Shown: piece by piece, positions 11,182-20,002 of the stretch
Layout: each line of letters starts with the position of its first letter
Numbering within the stretch: the first letter of the stretch is position 1
NCBI RefSeq assembly: GCF_016887965.1
Contig: NZ_JAFDVD010000021.1
Coordinates: 62,001-126,000 of the forward strand
Reading direction: 5' to 3'
DNA: 64,000 bases
DNA from: Phycicoccus sonneratiae
GTDB taxonomy: Bacteria; Actinomycetota; Actinomycetes; Actinomycetales; Dermatophilaceae
The notes under the pieces: model-generated
What the model saw: the letters and a program-made list of their open reading frames with translations, nothing else
Database searches by the model: none
Told to the model about the DNA's origin: nothing
Translations under genes and position numbers: made by a program

Positions 11182-12741
11182 GTGACCCGGACCGACGAGC
11201 TGCGCCACCGCCTGCTCGGGGTCCGGCCCACCGACACCCTGTGGGGGTGGCTGGGCCCGGGGCTCATCGCCCTCGTCGGCGGCGTCCTGCGCTTCTGGGA
11301 CCTCGCGCGGCCGCAGGCGCTGGTCTTCGACGAGACGTACTACGTCAAGCAGGGCTGGTCGATGATCCGCTTCGGGGTCGAGATGCGGACGCTGTCCTCG
11401 CTCAAGAAGCCGGACGAGGCCTTCGTCGGCGGCAACCCCGACGTCTTCAGCACGGTCGACGGCGACTTCGTCGTGCACCCACCGGTCGGCAAGTGGGTCA
11501 TCGGGCTCGGGGAGTGGCTCGTCGGCCCGGAGTCCGGGTGGGGCTGGCGGTTCTCGGTGGCGCTCCTCGGGACGCTGTCGATCCTCATCCTGGGGCGGGT
11601 CGCCCGGCGGATGTTCGGGTCGACCGCCCTGGGGTGCGTGGCGGCGTTCCTCCTGGCGTTCGAGGGCTCGCACTTCGTGATGTCGCGCACCGGCATCCTC
11701 GACATCATCGTCATGTTCTTCGCGCTGTGCGCCTTCGCGGCGCTGCTCGTCGACCGCGACCGCAGCCGCGAGGTGCTGGCGCGGAAGGTCGGGGCGCTGG
11801 GGCGCGGCGAGTGGCCCGGTGGCGGCGGTCCGTGGCTCGGCTGGCGGCCGTGGCGCTGGGTGGCCGGCGTCTCGCTCGGGCTGTGCACGGGGACGAAGTG
11901 GTCGGGGCTGTTCTTCCTCGCGGCCTTCGGGCTGATGACCGTCTGGTGGGACCTCGGGGCGCGGCGCGCGGCCGGGGTCCGTCACTGGGCGCGTGGCGGG
12001 CTCCTCCGGGACGGGCCGTTCGCGGCGGTGCAGCTGGTGCTGACGGCGGCGGTGGTCTACACGGTGTCGTGGACCGGGTGGTTCCTCTCCGACAACGGCT
12101 ACCACCGGCACTGGGACCGCTACAACCCCGGCGAGGGGGTGCAGTGGCTGCCGTCGGTGGTGCGGAACTGGCTGAAGTACCACCAGGACGCGTTCACCTT
12201 CAACACGACGCTGCACACCCCGCACCCGTACCAGTCGAACCCGTGGTCGTGGCTGCTCCAGACCCGGCCCACGTCCTTCTACTACGAGAGCCCGAAGCAG
12301 GGGGTCGACGGCTGCACCGTCGCGCAGTGCTCGCAGGCGATCAACCCGATCGGCACGATCTCGGTGTGGTGGGTCGGCATCCTCGCGCTGCTCGTCGTCC
12401 TCTGGTGGTGGCTGGTGCGCCGCGACTGGCGGGCCGGGGCGATCGCGGCCGGCATCGTCGGCGGCTACCTGCCGTGGTTCGTCTACCAGGACCGGACCAT
12501 CTACACCTTCTACGCCGTGGCCTTCGAGCCGTGGGTGGTGCTCGCGGTGACCTTCCTCGTCGGGCTGTGGGTCGGGCAGCGCTCGGCGGACCCGGCGCGC
12601 TGGCGGGTGCGCGTGTACGTCGTCGGCGGGTACCTCGCGCTCACCCTCGCGCTGTTCGCGTTCTTCCACCCCGTGTACGTGGCGGACACGATCCCGTACG
12701 ACCACTGGCACTGGCGGATGTGGTTCCCCAGCTGGATCTGA
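11182..12741 (+). CDS. pmt: polyprenyl-phosphate-mannose-protein O-mannosyltransferase (GT39)
   Basis: This membrane enzyme transfers mannose from polyprenyl-phosphate mannose to Ser/Thr of Sec-exported proteins. The 519-residue protein has about ten hydrophobic segments. The catalytic acidic pair lies in the first outer loop (FDETYYVKQG, D50-E51 from this start). A PMT-type loop (HPPVGKW) and the C-terminal four-TM domain follow. It is divergent from rsmI, as in M. tuberculosis. The 11182 GTG is preferred because of the TACGAT hexamer upstream; 11176 would add two residues. Confidence 0.93.
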   Translation: MTRTDELRHRLLGVRPTDTLWGWLGPGLIALVGGVLRFWDLARPQALVFDETYYVKQGWSMIRFGVEMRTLSSLKKPDEAFVGGNPDVFSTVDGDFVVHPPVGKWVIGLGEWLVGPESGWGWRFSVALLGTLSILILGRVARRMFGSTALGCVAAFLLAFEGSHFVMSRTGILDIIVMFFALCAFAALLVDRDRSREVLARKVGALGRGEWPGGGGPWLGWRPWRWVAGVSLGLCTGTKWSGLFFLAAFGLMTVWWDLGARRAAGVRHWARGGLLRDGPFAAVQLVLTAAVVYTVSWTGWFLSDNGYHRHWDRYNPGEGVQWLPSVVRNWLKYHQDAFTFNTTLHTPHPYQSNPWSWLLQTRPTSFYYESPKQGVDGCTVAQCSQAINPIGTISVWWVGILALLVVLWWWLVRRDWRAGAIAAGIVGGYLPWFVYQDRTIYTFYAVAFEPWVVLAVTFLVGLWVGQRSADPARWRVRVYVVGGYLALTLALFAFFHPVYVADTIPYDHWHWRMWFPSWI

Positions 12742-12782
12742 GGTCGCGGCCGAGGCTCACCGGCGGTGTCGGTGGGGCGGCG

Positions 12783-12788
12783 TAGGTT
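12783..12788 (+). promoter_or_regulatory. -10 element of the nuclease-helicase gene
   Basis: TAGGTT ends 6 nt before ATG 12795, and no ribosome-binding site lies in between. This suggests a leaderless transcript. Confidence 0.5.
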
Positions 12789-12794
12789 CGGGTC

Positions 12795-15700
12795 ATGTTC
12801 CTCCTCGGCGACGACGCGCGGCTGGTCCTCAGCGCGTCCGACCTGCGCACCGCGTCGCAGTGCGAGTTCGCCCTGGTGCGGCAGCTCGACGTCGTCCGGG
12901 GGCTGGCCGCGTCGGTCGAGGACCCCGACGACCCGATGCTCGCCCGCGTCTCGGCCCTCGGCGACCAGCACGAGAACGCCGAGCTGCGCCGTCTCGGCCG
13001 CGAGCACCCCGGCGGCGTGCGGCAGCTGCCCTCCCCCGACTACTCGCCGGCCGGGCTCGCCGAGGCGATGGGCCGGACCCTCGAGGCGCTCGCCGGCGAC
13101 GCGCAGGTGCTCTCGCAGGCCACGCTCTTCGACGGCCGGTTCGTCGGGCGCGCCGACTTCCTCGAGCGCTCGCCGCAGGGCTGGGTCGTCAGCGACACCA
13201 AGCTGGCCCGCCACGAGAACGTCCCGGCGCTGCTCCAGGTCGCGGCCTACGCGGCCCTGCTCGACGAGGCCGGGGTGCCGGTCGCTCCCGTCGCGCGGCT
13301 CGTGCTCGGCGACGGCGTCGTGCGCGACGTCCCGCTCGGCGACGTGCTGCCGGTGTACCGGTCGCGCCGGGCGCGGCTCGAGTCGCTGCTCGCCGACCAC
13401 CTCGCCGAGGGTGGGGCGGCGATGTGGGGCGACCCGCGCTGGCTGGCCTGTGGCCGCTGCCCGGTGTGCTCCGCGGAGGCCGAGGCCGCCCGCGACCTGC
13501 TGCTCGTCGCCGGGATGCGGGGCCCGACCCGCCGGCGGCTCCTCGACGCCGGCATCACGACGCTCGAGGAGCTCGCGGCGTCCACCGGCCCGGTCCTCGA
13601 CGTGCGGGCGGCGATGCTCGAGCGCCTGCGGGCCCAGGCCCGGCTCCAGCAGGAGCAGGACGCCGACCCGCTCGGGCGAGTGCGTCACGAGGTCGTCGGG
13701 CCCGCGGCGCTGCGGCTGATGCCGCCGCCCAGCGAGGGCGACGTCTTCTTCGACTTCGAGGGCGACCCGTTGTGGCAGGAGCCCGGCTCGTCCGTCTGGG
13801 GTCTCGAGTACCTCTTCGGGATGGTCGAGACCGATTCCGGCGCACCGCGGTTCCGCGCCTTCTGGGCCCACGACCGGCACGAGGAGCGGCAGGCGCTCGT
13901 CGACTTCGTCGACCACCTCGCCGAGCGGCGGCGTCGCTGGCCCGACCTGCACGTCTACCACTACGCGCCCTACGAGCCGGCCGAGATGCTGCGGATGGCC
14001 GCCCGCCACGGGGTCTACGAGGACGAGGTCGACCAGCTGCTGCGCGAGGGCGTGTTCGTCGACCTCTACTCGGTCGTGCGGGCCGGCATCCGGGTCTCGC
14101 AGCGCTCGTACTCCATCAAGAAGCTCGAGCCGCTCTACATGGAGGCGCGCGAGGGCGACGTCCAGGGCGGCGCCGAGAGCATCGTCGTCTACCACCAGTT
14201 CACGGCGGCGCGCATCGAGGGGCGCGATGACGAGGCGGCGACGCTCATTGCCGAGATCGCGCACTACAACGAGGACGACTGCCTCTCGACGCTCCGGCTC
14301 CGTGACTGGCTGCTCGACCGGCGCCGCGAGCTCTTCGGCGACGACTGGAGCCTGCCGGCACCGGACGAGGTGTCCGAGGTCGTCGTCAGCGAGAAGCGGC
14401 AGGTGGCCCTCGACCTCGAGGCGGCCGTGCGGGGGCTCGTGGCCGATGTCGTCGCCGCCGAGCGCACCGACGCCGACCACGCCGTCGCGCTCGTCGGGTC
14501 CGCCGTCCTGTTCCACGCGCGCGAGGACAAGCCGAAGTGGCAGGAGCACTTCGAGCGGCTCCGGCTGCCGGTCGGCGACTGGCGCTCGGCGGAGGGCGTC
14601 TTCCTCGTCGAGTCCGCCGAGGTCGTGCGCGACTGGTGGCAGGCCACGCCGCGCCAGCGACCGCGCCGCACGGTCCGGCTGCACGGTGAACCGATGCGGC
14701 AGAACGGCATCGGGGTGGGTGCCGCGGTCTCGGCCGTGTACGGGGCGCCGCCGCCGCTCGGCATCGTCGCCGAGCGCCTGCACGCCAACGCCCGCTCGAC
14801 CGCCACCATCACGGTGCTCGAGGTCGAGGACCGCCTCGCCGAGAACGGCCGGCTGCACCAGAGCCTGCTCGTCGAGGAGCTCCAGCCCAAGGACGGCGAG
14901 CCGCACGTCGACGTGCCCGTCGCCCTCGTGCCCAACGACAACGTCAGCTCGGCGCCCATCGACCGCGCGCTCGCCGAGGTCGCGGAGGCGGTCCGAGACA
15001 CCGGGCGGGTGCCGGTCGGCGCCGGCACCGACGTGCTCCTCCGGGTGCCGCCCAGGTTGCGCGGTGGTGACGCGCTGCCGCCGGTGGGTCCGGGGCCCGA
15101 CGGGTACGTCGACGCCATCACCGCCGCGCTGCTCGGGATGGACGACTCCTACGTCGCGGTCCAGGGGCCGCCCGGCACCGGCAAGACGCACGTCGGCGCG
15201 CACGTCGTCGCCCGGCTCGTCGAGCAGGGCTGGGCGGTCGGGGTCTGCGCGCAGAGCCACGCCGCCGTCGAGAACGTGCTGACCAAGATCGTGTCGTCGA
15301 CGGGGGTGGCGGGCGAGCAGGTGGGCAAGGTGGCCCGGGCCACGACCGACCCGGCGTGGACCGCTCTCGGCAAGGCCGACGAGCTCGCCGGGTTCGCGGC
15401 CGGGCACCGGGCGGCCGGCCGCGGGTACGTCGTCGGCGGGACGGCGTGGGACCTCACGAACCCGGCCCGGGTCGGGCGCGGGCAGCTCGACCTGCTCGTC
15501 GTCGACGAGGCCGGTCAGTTCTCGCTCGCCAAGACCCTCGCGGTGTCGGTGGCGGCTCGTCGCCTGCTGCTGCTCGGTGACCCGCAGCAGCTGCCGCAGG
15601 TCACCACCGGGGTCCACGCCGAGCCGATCGATCTCGCGGCCCTGGCCTGGCTGGCGCGCGGCGAGTCCGTGCTGCCCCCCGAGCTCGGCTACTTCCTCGC

Positions 15701-16361
15701 CACGACCTGGCGGATGCACCCCGCCCTCACCGCACCGGTGTCCCGGCTGGCGTACGACGGGCGGCTGCACGCGCAGGAGGCCGTGACGGCGGTCCGCACG
15801 CTGGAGGGCATCGACCCGGGACTGCACGTGCGGCTCGTCGAGCACCGCGACAACTCGACGACCTCGGTCGAGGAGGCCGAGGTGGTCCTCGACCTCGTCC
15901 GCGACCTGCTCGGCCGGTCGTGGTCCGACCCGGGCGAGCGCGACGACGACGGCCGGCCGCTGGGCGCGCGCCCGCTCGCCGAGCGCGACGTCATCGTCAT
16001 CACGCCGTACAACGCCCAGGTCGGGCTGCTCCGGCGGGTGCTCGACGACGCCGGGCTGCCGCAGGTGGCGGTCGGCACCGTCGACAAGTTCCAAGGTCAG
16101 GAAGCGGCCGTGGCCATCCTGTCGATGGCCGCGTCGTCGCACTCCGACGTCTCGCGCGGGATGGGCTTCCTCCTCGACCGGCACCGGCTCAACGTCGCGA
16201 TCTCGCGCGCGAAGCACTCGGCCTTCGTCGTGCGCTCGCAGGTGCTCACCGACTTCTCGCCGCGCACCCCCGACGAGCTGCTCGCCCTCGGCGCGTTCCT
16301 CCGCCTCTGCGACGGCGCCGTGACCTCCGAGCGCGTCGGCGAGCCGCACCCCGTCGCCTGA
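12795..16361 (+). CDS. TM0106-type RecB-like nuclease fused to an SF1 helicase
   Basis: This is a 1,188-residue DNA-processing protein in three parts. Residues about 1-290 are RecB/Cas4-like. The nuclease acidic residues lie around GRADFLERSPQGWVVSDTKLA, and C23 together with C219, C222 and C225 forms a Cas4/AddB-like iron-sulfur cysteine set. Residues about 315-530 form an RNase H-like fold (FFDFEGDP, then YNEDDCLSTLRLRDW). Residues about 750-1170 are an SF1 helicase with Walker A (GPPGTGKT, 791-798), the DEAG Walker B (D904-E905), GDPQQLPQV, and a late TVDKFQGQE/NVAISRAK motif. It probably unwinds and trims DNA in repair or defence. It stands alone and starts leaderless. Confidence 0.85.
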   Translation: MFLLGDDARLVLSASDLRTASQCEFALVRQLDVVRGLAASVEDPDDPMLARVSALGDQHENAELRRLGREHPGGVRQLPSPDYSPAGLAEAMGRTLEALAGDAQVLSQATLFDGRFVGRADFLERSPQGWVVSDTKLARHENVPALLQVAAYAALLDEAGVPVAPVARLVLGDGVVRDVPLGDVLPVYRSRRARLESLLADHLAEGGAAMWGDPRWLACGRCPVCSAEAEAARDLLLVAGMRGPTRRRLLDAGITTLEELAASTGPVLDVRAAMLERLRAQARLQQEQDADPLGRVRHEVVGPAALRLMPPPSEGDVFFDFEGDPLWQEPGSSVWGLEYLFGMVETDSGAPRFRAFWAHDRHEERQALVDFVDHLAERRRRWPDLHVYHYAPYEPAEMLRMAARHGVYEDEVDQLLREGVFVDLYSVVRAGIRVSQRSYSIKKLEPLYMEAREGDVQGGAESIVVYHQFTAARIEGRDDEAATLIAEIAHYNEDDCLSTLRLRDWLLDRRRELFGDDWSLPAPDEVSEVVVSEKRQVALDLEAAVRGLVADVVAAERTDADHAVALVGSAVLFHAREDKPKWQEHFERLRLPVGDWRSAEGVFLVESAEVVRDWWQATPRQRPRRTVRLHGEPMRQNGIGVGAAVSAVYGAPPPLGIVAERLHANARSTATITVLEVEDRLAENGRLHQSLLVEELQPKDGEPHVDVPVALVPNDNVSSAPIDRALAEVAEAVRDTGRVPVGAGTDVLLRVPPRLRGGDALPPVGPGPDGYVDAITAALLGMDDSYVAVQGPPGTGKTHVGAHVVARLVEQGWAVGVCAQSHAAVENVLTKIVSSTGVAGEQVGKVARATTDPAWTALGKADELAGFAAGHRAAGRGYVVGGTAWDLTNPARVGRGQLDLLVVDEAGQFSLAKTLAVSVAARRLLLLGDPQQLPQVTTGVHAEPIDLAALAWLARGESVLPPELGYFLATTWRMHPALTAPVSRLAYDGRLHAQEAVTAVRTLEGIDPGLHVRLVEHRDNSTTSVEEAEVVLDLVRDLLGRSWSDPGERDDDGRPLGARPLAERDVIVITPYNAQVGLLRRVLDDAGLPQVAVGTVDKFQGQEAAVAILSMAASSHSDVSRGMGFLLDRHRLNVAISRAKHSAFVVRSQVLTDFSPRTPDELLALGAFLRLCDGAVTSERVGEPHPVA

Positions 16362-16417
16362 CCGGTGCCCGTCCGCACGCCGGCCCGCGCGACGCACGCG
16401 TGGCCCGCGCCCGCGAT

Positions 16418-16446
16418 GCAACCATTGCCGCCCCCGGCCGCGTGTA
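16418..16446 (+). promoter_or_regulatory. candidate ECF-type promoter upstream of the sigma gene
   Basis: GCAACC (16418-16423), a 17-base spacer and CGTGTA (16441-16446) resemble the GGAACC-N16/17-CGTC form of ECF sigma promoters. It ends 31 bases before the sigma gene's ATG and would allow autoregulation. The match is by eye only. Confidence 0.4.
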
Positions 16447-16477
16447 GTAGGTGTCTGGGAAGGACGGATGCACGCTG

Positions 16478-17017
16478 ATGGCCCGACGCGACGGCGACGA
16501 CTTCCTCGACTTCGCGGCGGCGATGGGTCCGCGGATGCGTCGCACGGCCTTCCTCCTGTGCGGGGACTGGGACCGCGCCGGCGACATCGTGCAGGAGTCA
16601 CTGATCCGCCTGTACGTCGCGTGGCCGCGGTTGGAGCCGGGGCCCGGCATGAGCAGCTACGCCCGGCGGACCGTCGTCCACGTGCACGCCGATTGGGCCC
16701 GCAAGCGCTCGAGCCAGGAGGTCGTCACCGACGTGCTGCCCCAGCAGCAGGTCGACGACGCCACGGCCGGCATCCCCGAGCGCGTGGTGCTCATGAACGC
16801 ACTGGCAGCGCTGCCCGAACGGCAACGAGCGTGCGTCGTCCTGCGTTACTACGAGGACCTCGGCGTGGCCGAGGTGGCGACGCTGCTGGGCTGTCGGGAG
16901 GGGACGGTCAAGAGCCAGACCGCCCGGGGGATCGGCGCACTGCGTCGGGCGTACCAGCGGGCGGGAGGGGACCTGGGGGTCGACGACCGGGGACCGAGGG
17001 AGGAACCGGCATGGTGA
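16478..17017 (+). CDS. SigE-family (ECF-like) RNA polymerase sigma factor
   Basis: This is a 179-residue short sigma-70 protein made of region 2 (DFAAAMGPRMRRTAFLLCGD through QESLIRLYVAW) and region 4 (ALPERQRACVVLRYYEDLGV through VKSQTARGIGALR). It has no region 3, as in actinobacterial 'SigE family' sigmas. ATG 16478 is used; a GGAAGGA about 13 bases upstream is a loose ribosome site. The stop overlaps the start of the next gene by seven bases. The partner is therefore probably its cognate regulator or first target. A possible self-recognised promoter lies upstream. Confidence 0.88.
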   Translation: MARRDGDDFLDFAAAMGPRMRRTAFLLCGDWDRAGDIVQESLIRLYVAWPRLEPGPGMSSYARRTVVHVHADWARKRSSQEVVTDVLPQQQVDDATAGIPERVVLMNALAALPERQRACVVLRYYEDLGVAEVATLLGCREGTVKSQTARGIGALRRAYQRAGGDLGVDDRGPREEPAW

Positions 17018-18255
17018 CCGACCTGCGCGCGGCGCTGCACGAAGCCGTCGACGACGAGCCGACCGGAGGCGTCGACGTCGTCGCGGCCCTGGCCGGGGGG
17101 CGGCACCGGGTGCGCCGCCGCCGCGTGCTCGCCGGGGCCGGCGCCGCGGCCACGGTCGTCGCGGGGGTGGTCGCCGTCCTCGCCGGCTCGGCCATCACCG
17201 GGCCCGACCGCGCCGTGGCCCCGCTCCCGGCCGGACCACCGCCGCTCGAGGTGCGCCGCGTCGTCGAGTTCGACAGCGCGCAGCCGGCCCCGCTGGACGT
17301 CCTCACCTCCACCCGGACGCTGTGGCGGGACCCGGTGCACGACCAGGACACCGACCGCTTCGTCGGGCTCACGGACGACGGGCTCGCGGTGCGCACCCGG
17401 TTCACCGCGGACGGTGTGCGGACGGAGGTCGCCCTCGTCGACCCCGCCACCGGCCGGACCACCCGGCTCCCGGACCCGGACCCCGGCGTCGGTGAGATCC
17501 GGGCGGTGTCACTCACGGCGGACCGGTTGGTCTTCCTCGTCGGGCGCCAGCACTACACCGATGCCGTCCTCACCTTCGACCGCGCAGCGGGCACCTGGTC
17601 CCAGCACTCGGTCTCCACGACCGACGAGGTGGGCCGGTTCTTCGGGTGGCAGGCGACGCTCGGCACCGACGACCGGGTCTACCTCGCGGGCGAGTCCCTG
17701 GCGCTGCGCTGGTGGTCGACCGGCACCACGGAGGGTCCGCTGGTTCACGAGGCCGGGCTCGACGGCCGTGCCGTCGCGTGGAACACCGACGAACGCGCCA
17801 CGGTCGACCAGCGCGGTGAGGTCCGCCTCGAGCGCGGAGGCACCACTCAGGTGCTCGCCGAGCGGGCGCCGCGGGGTTGCACTCCGCCCGCCGACAGCAG
17901 CACGGCGGCGCCTCCCTCGATCGGCTTTTCCGGCTCCATGCTCGTCGTCCTGTTCGCGTGCACGGAGGGACGGCAGATCGTCGCCTTCGACGACTCCGGG
18001 TCGGCCGTTGCGACCCTGCCCCCGCGCGCCGTCACCGACCTCTCGATCGGCGCCGAGGGCGTCCTGTTCGCCGTCGGCGACCGGCAGGACCTGTACCTCT
18101 TCGAGCCGTCCACCGCACGGCTGCGGACCCTCGGACGGCACCTGCACGAGGAGGGTCTCCACACCGCTCACGGATTGGTGCTGTGGAACGAGCCCGGCCC
18201 CGAGGACTCCGACCAGGTGCTGGACATCGTGTACACGGTCGCGGCCCTGCCCTGA
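17011..18255 (+). CDS. membrane-anchored propeller-like protein coupled to the sigma factor
   Basis: This is a 414-residue protein. The N-terminal part of about 35 residues is cytosolic (DLRAALHEAVDDEPTGGVDV). A single transmembrane segment follows (about 36-65, after a RVRRRRV stop-transfer-like charge). The large extracytoplasmic part consists of repeated beta-rich segments such as DGLAVRTRF, DRLVFLVG and DRVYLAG, suggesting a WD40/TolB-like propeller. Two Cys in the outer part (RGCTPP and LFACTEG) may form a disulfide. The topology and the overlap with the sigma gene make it a candidate anti-sigma factor or sensor, but no recognised anti-sigma domain is visible. Confidence 0.65.
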   Translation: MVTDLRAALHEAVDDEPTGGVDVVAALAGGRHRVRRRRVLAGAGAAATVVAGVVAVLAGSAITGPDRAVAPLPAGPPPLEVRRVVEFDSAQPAPLDVLTSTRTLWRDPVHDQDTDRFVGLTDDGLAVRTRFTADGVRTEVALVDPATGRTTRLPDPDPGVGEIRAVSLTADRLVFLVGRQHYTDAVLTFDRAAGTWSQHSVSTTDEVGRFFGWQATLGTDDRVYLAGESLALRWWSTGTTEGPLVHEAGLDGRAVAWNTDERATVDQRGEVRLERGGTTQVLAERAPRGCTPPADSSTAAPPSIGFSGSMLVVLFACTEGRQIVAFDDSGSAVATLPPRAVTDLSIGAEGVLFAVGDRQDLYLFEPSTARLRTLGRHLHEEGLHTAHGLVLWNEPGPEDSDQVLDIVYTVAALP

Positions 18256-18334
18256 GTGCCGGTGCACCCCGGACCCGTCGCGCGGCGGCGCTTCGCGCCG
18301 GAGTCTCCTCCCGAATCCCCGCGTCTCACCGCTA

Positions 18335-18459
<125 letters not shown>

Positions 18460-18607
18460 GAGTGCGGGAGAAACGATAACACCAGCGCGACCACGCCCCG
18501 AAACCGGTGGGAGGGGTCGCGGTCCGCACGAGGGCGCTGCCCACGTCGCCGCAGGTCACCGGGCGCTGCGACCGCCCGGCGACCGGTCCGTGGTGGGCGC
18601 CACCCCC

Positions 18608-18613
18608 TAGAGT
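18608..18613 (+). promoter_or_regulatory. -10 element of the AI-2E family gene
   Basis: TAGAGT ends 6 nt before ATG 18620, with no ribosome-binding site between. This suggests a leaderless transcript. Confidence 0.5.
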
Positions 18614-18619
18614 CGGGCC

Positions 18620-19900
18620 ATGCGACTGCGACTGCCCGGCACCCGCCGCTCCCCCGGCCCGGGCGACCTCCCGGCGCACCTGGCCGCCCCCGGGGTCGAC
18701 GTGCTCGGTCCGGCGGACCCGCGGCGGCCTCCGGAGTGGTCGGTCCCCCGGGGCGTGCGCACGGCCAGCGAGTGGGCCTGGCGGGCGCTGGTCATCGGCG
18801 CCGCGCTCGTCGCCGTCCTCTACCTGACGAGCCTGCTCTCCGAGGTCGTCATCCCGATCATCGTCGCCCTCCTCCTGTCGGCCCTGCTGCACCCCCTCTA
18901 CGCCCGCCTCTCGCGCGTCGTGCCGCGCGGGTTGGCAGCCGGCATCACGGTGCTCGGCACGATCGGCGTGGTCGCGGGGATGCTCTCCTTCGTCGGCTCG
19001 CAGCTCACGAGCCAGCTCGGCGACATCACCGGCAAGGTCACCGACGGCATCGAGCAGATCCGGCAGTGGGTGCAGGACACCTTCGGCATCACCGACACCC
19101 AGCTCACCGACTACATCGACCGGGCCCGCGAGTCGCTCAGCTCGGGCGGCATCACCGACTCCCTGACCGCCGCCGGGCTCACCGCAGGCCACGTCATCGC
19201 GGGCTTCTTCCTCGCCCTCTTCACCCTCTACTTCTTCCTCTACGACGGCCCGACCATCTGGGCCTGGGCGGTCCGCCTCTTCCCGCGCGGCGCCCGCGAG
19301 AAGGTGCACTCCTCCGGGCTCATCGCATGGGGGCAGCTCGCGGCGTTCACCCGGGCCACGGTCCTCGTCGCCGCCGTCGACGCCACCGGCATCGGGGTCG
19401 GTGCGCTCGTCCTCGGCGTACCGTTCGCCTCCGGCATCGCGCTGCTCGTGTTCTTCGGCGCCTTCATCCCGATCGTCGGTGCGGCGGTCTCGGGTGGTGT
19501 GGCCGTGCTCCTCGCGCTCGTCGCGCTCGGCCCCGTCAAGGCGCTCATCATGCTCGGCGTCGTCATCGGCGTGCAGCAGCTCGAGAGCCACCTGCTCCAG
19601 CCGTTCCTCGTGGGACGGGCGATGCGCCTGCACCCGCTGGCCGTCATCCTCGCCATCGCGGCCGGCGTCATCCTCGCGGGGATCATCGGCGGACTCGTGG
19701 CGGTACCGACCATCGCCGTGCTCAACGCGGTGGGCCACCACCTCCTCGACTCCCCCGACGGCCCCGAGACCTCCGAGAACCTGTCGGTGTCCGACGTCGT
19801 CGGGCCCCGGGACACGGCCCGGGCCCACGCACAGGCCGCCGAGGACTCGCCGGAGTCACCGATCGTCCCCGAGGTGCCGGAGGGCCCGGAGCGCGACTGA
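18620..19900 (+). CDS. AI-2E family (PerM-like) membrane transporter
   Basis: This is a 426-residue protein with an N-terminal cytosolic stretch and about eight hydrophobic segments. The central part (ITGKVTDGIEQIRQWVQ onward) is an amphipathic extracytoplasmic region. The conserved C-terminal half carries GVPFASGIALLVFFGAFIP and GVQQLESHLLQPFLVGRA, the family hallmark. Members range from autoinducer-2 exporters to Na+/H+ antiporters, so the substrate is open. An acidic tail of about 40 residues ends the protein. It is a single gene with a terminator palindrome downstream. Confidence 0.88.
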   Translation: MRLRLPGTRRSPGPGDLPAHLAAPGVDVLGPADPRRPPEWSVPRGVRTASEWAWRALVIGAALVAVLYLTSLLSEVVIPIIVALLLSALLHPLYARLSRVVPRGLAAGITVLGTIGVVAGMLSFVGSQLTSQLGDITGKVTDGIEQIRQWVQDTFGITDTQLTDYIDRARESLSSGGITDSLTAAGLTAGHVIAGFFLALFTLYFFLYDGPTIWAWAVRLFPRGAREKVHSSGLIAWGQLAAFTRATVLVAAVDATGIGVGALVLGVPFASGIALLVFFGAFIPIVGAAVSGGVAVLLALVALGPVKALIMLGVVIGVQQLESHLLQPFLVGRAMRLHPLAVILAIAAGVILAGIIGGLVAVPTIAVLNAVGHHLLDSPDGPETSENLSVSDVVGPRDTARAHAQAAEDSPESPIVPEVPEGPERD

Positions 19901-19928
19901 CACCCCACCCGTTCGTCGCGGGCTACCG

Positions 19929-19962
19929 CGCAGTACTCGTCGTGATCACGACCAGTACTGCG
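19929..19962. terminator. palindromic bidirectional terminator
   Basis: This 34-base palindrome is centred on GATC and has one mismatched pair (19938/19953). It lies between the convergent AI-2E gene and sepX. There is no U run, as is common for hairpin terminators in GC-rich actinobacteria. Confidence 0.6.
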
Positions 19963-20002
19963 GTGTAGCAGGGTCCTGGAGGGGTGGCGTGGGTCGGGTC
20001 GC

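Noticed and set aside
12510-16601. A 1,363-codon open frame on the minus strand
   Set aside because: It is the antisense of the nuclease-helicase gene, with Arg/Asp/Gly/Pro composition. The helicase frame has clear motifs.
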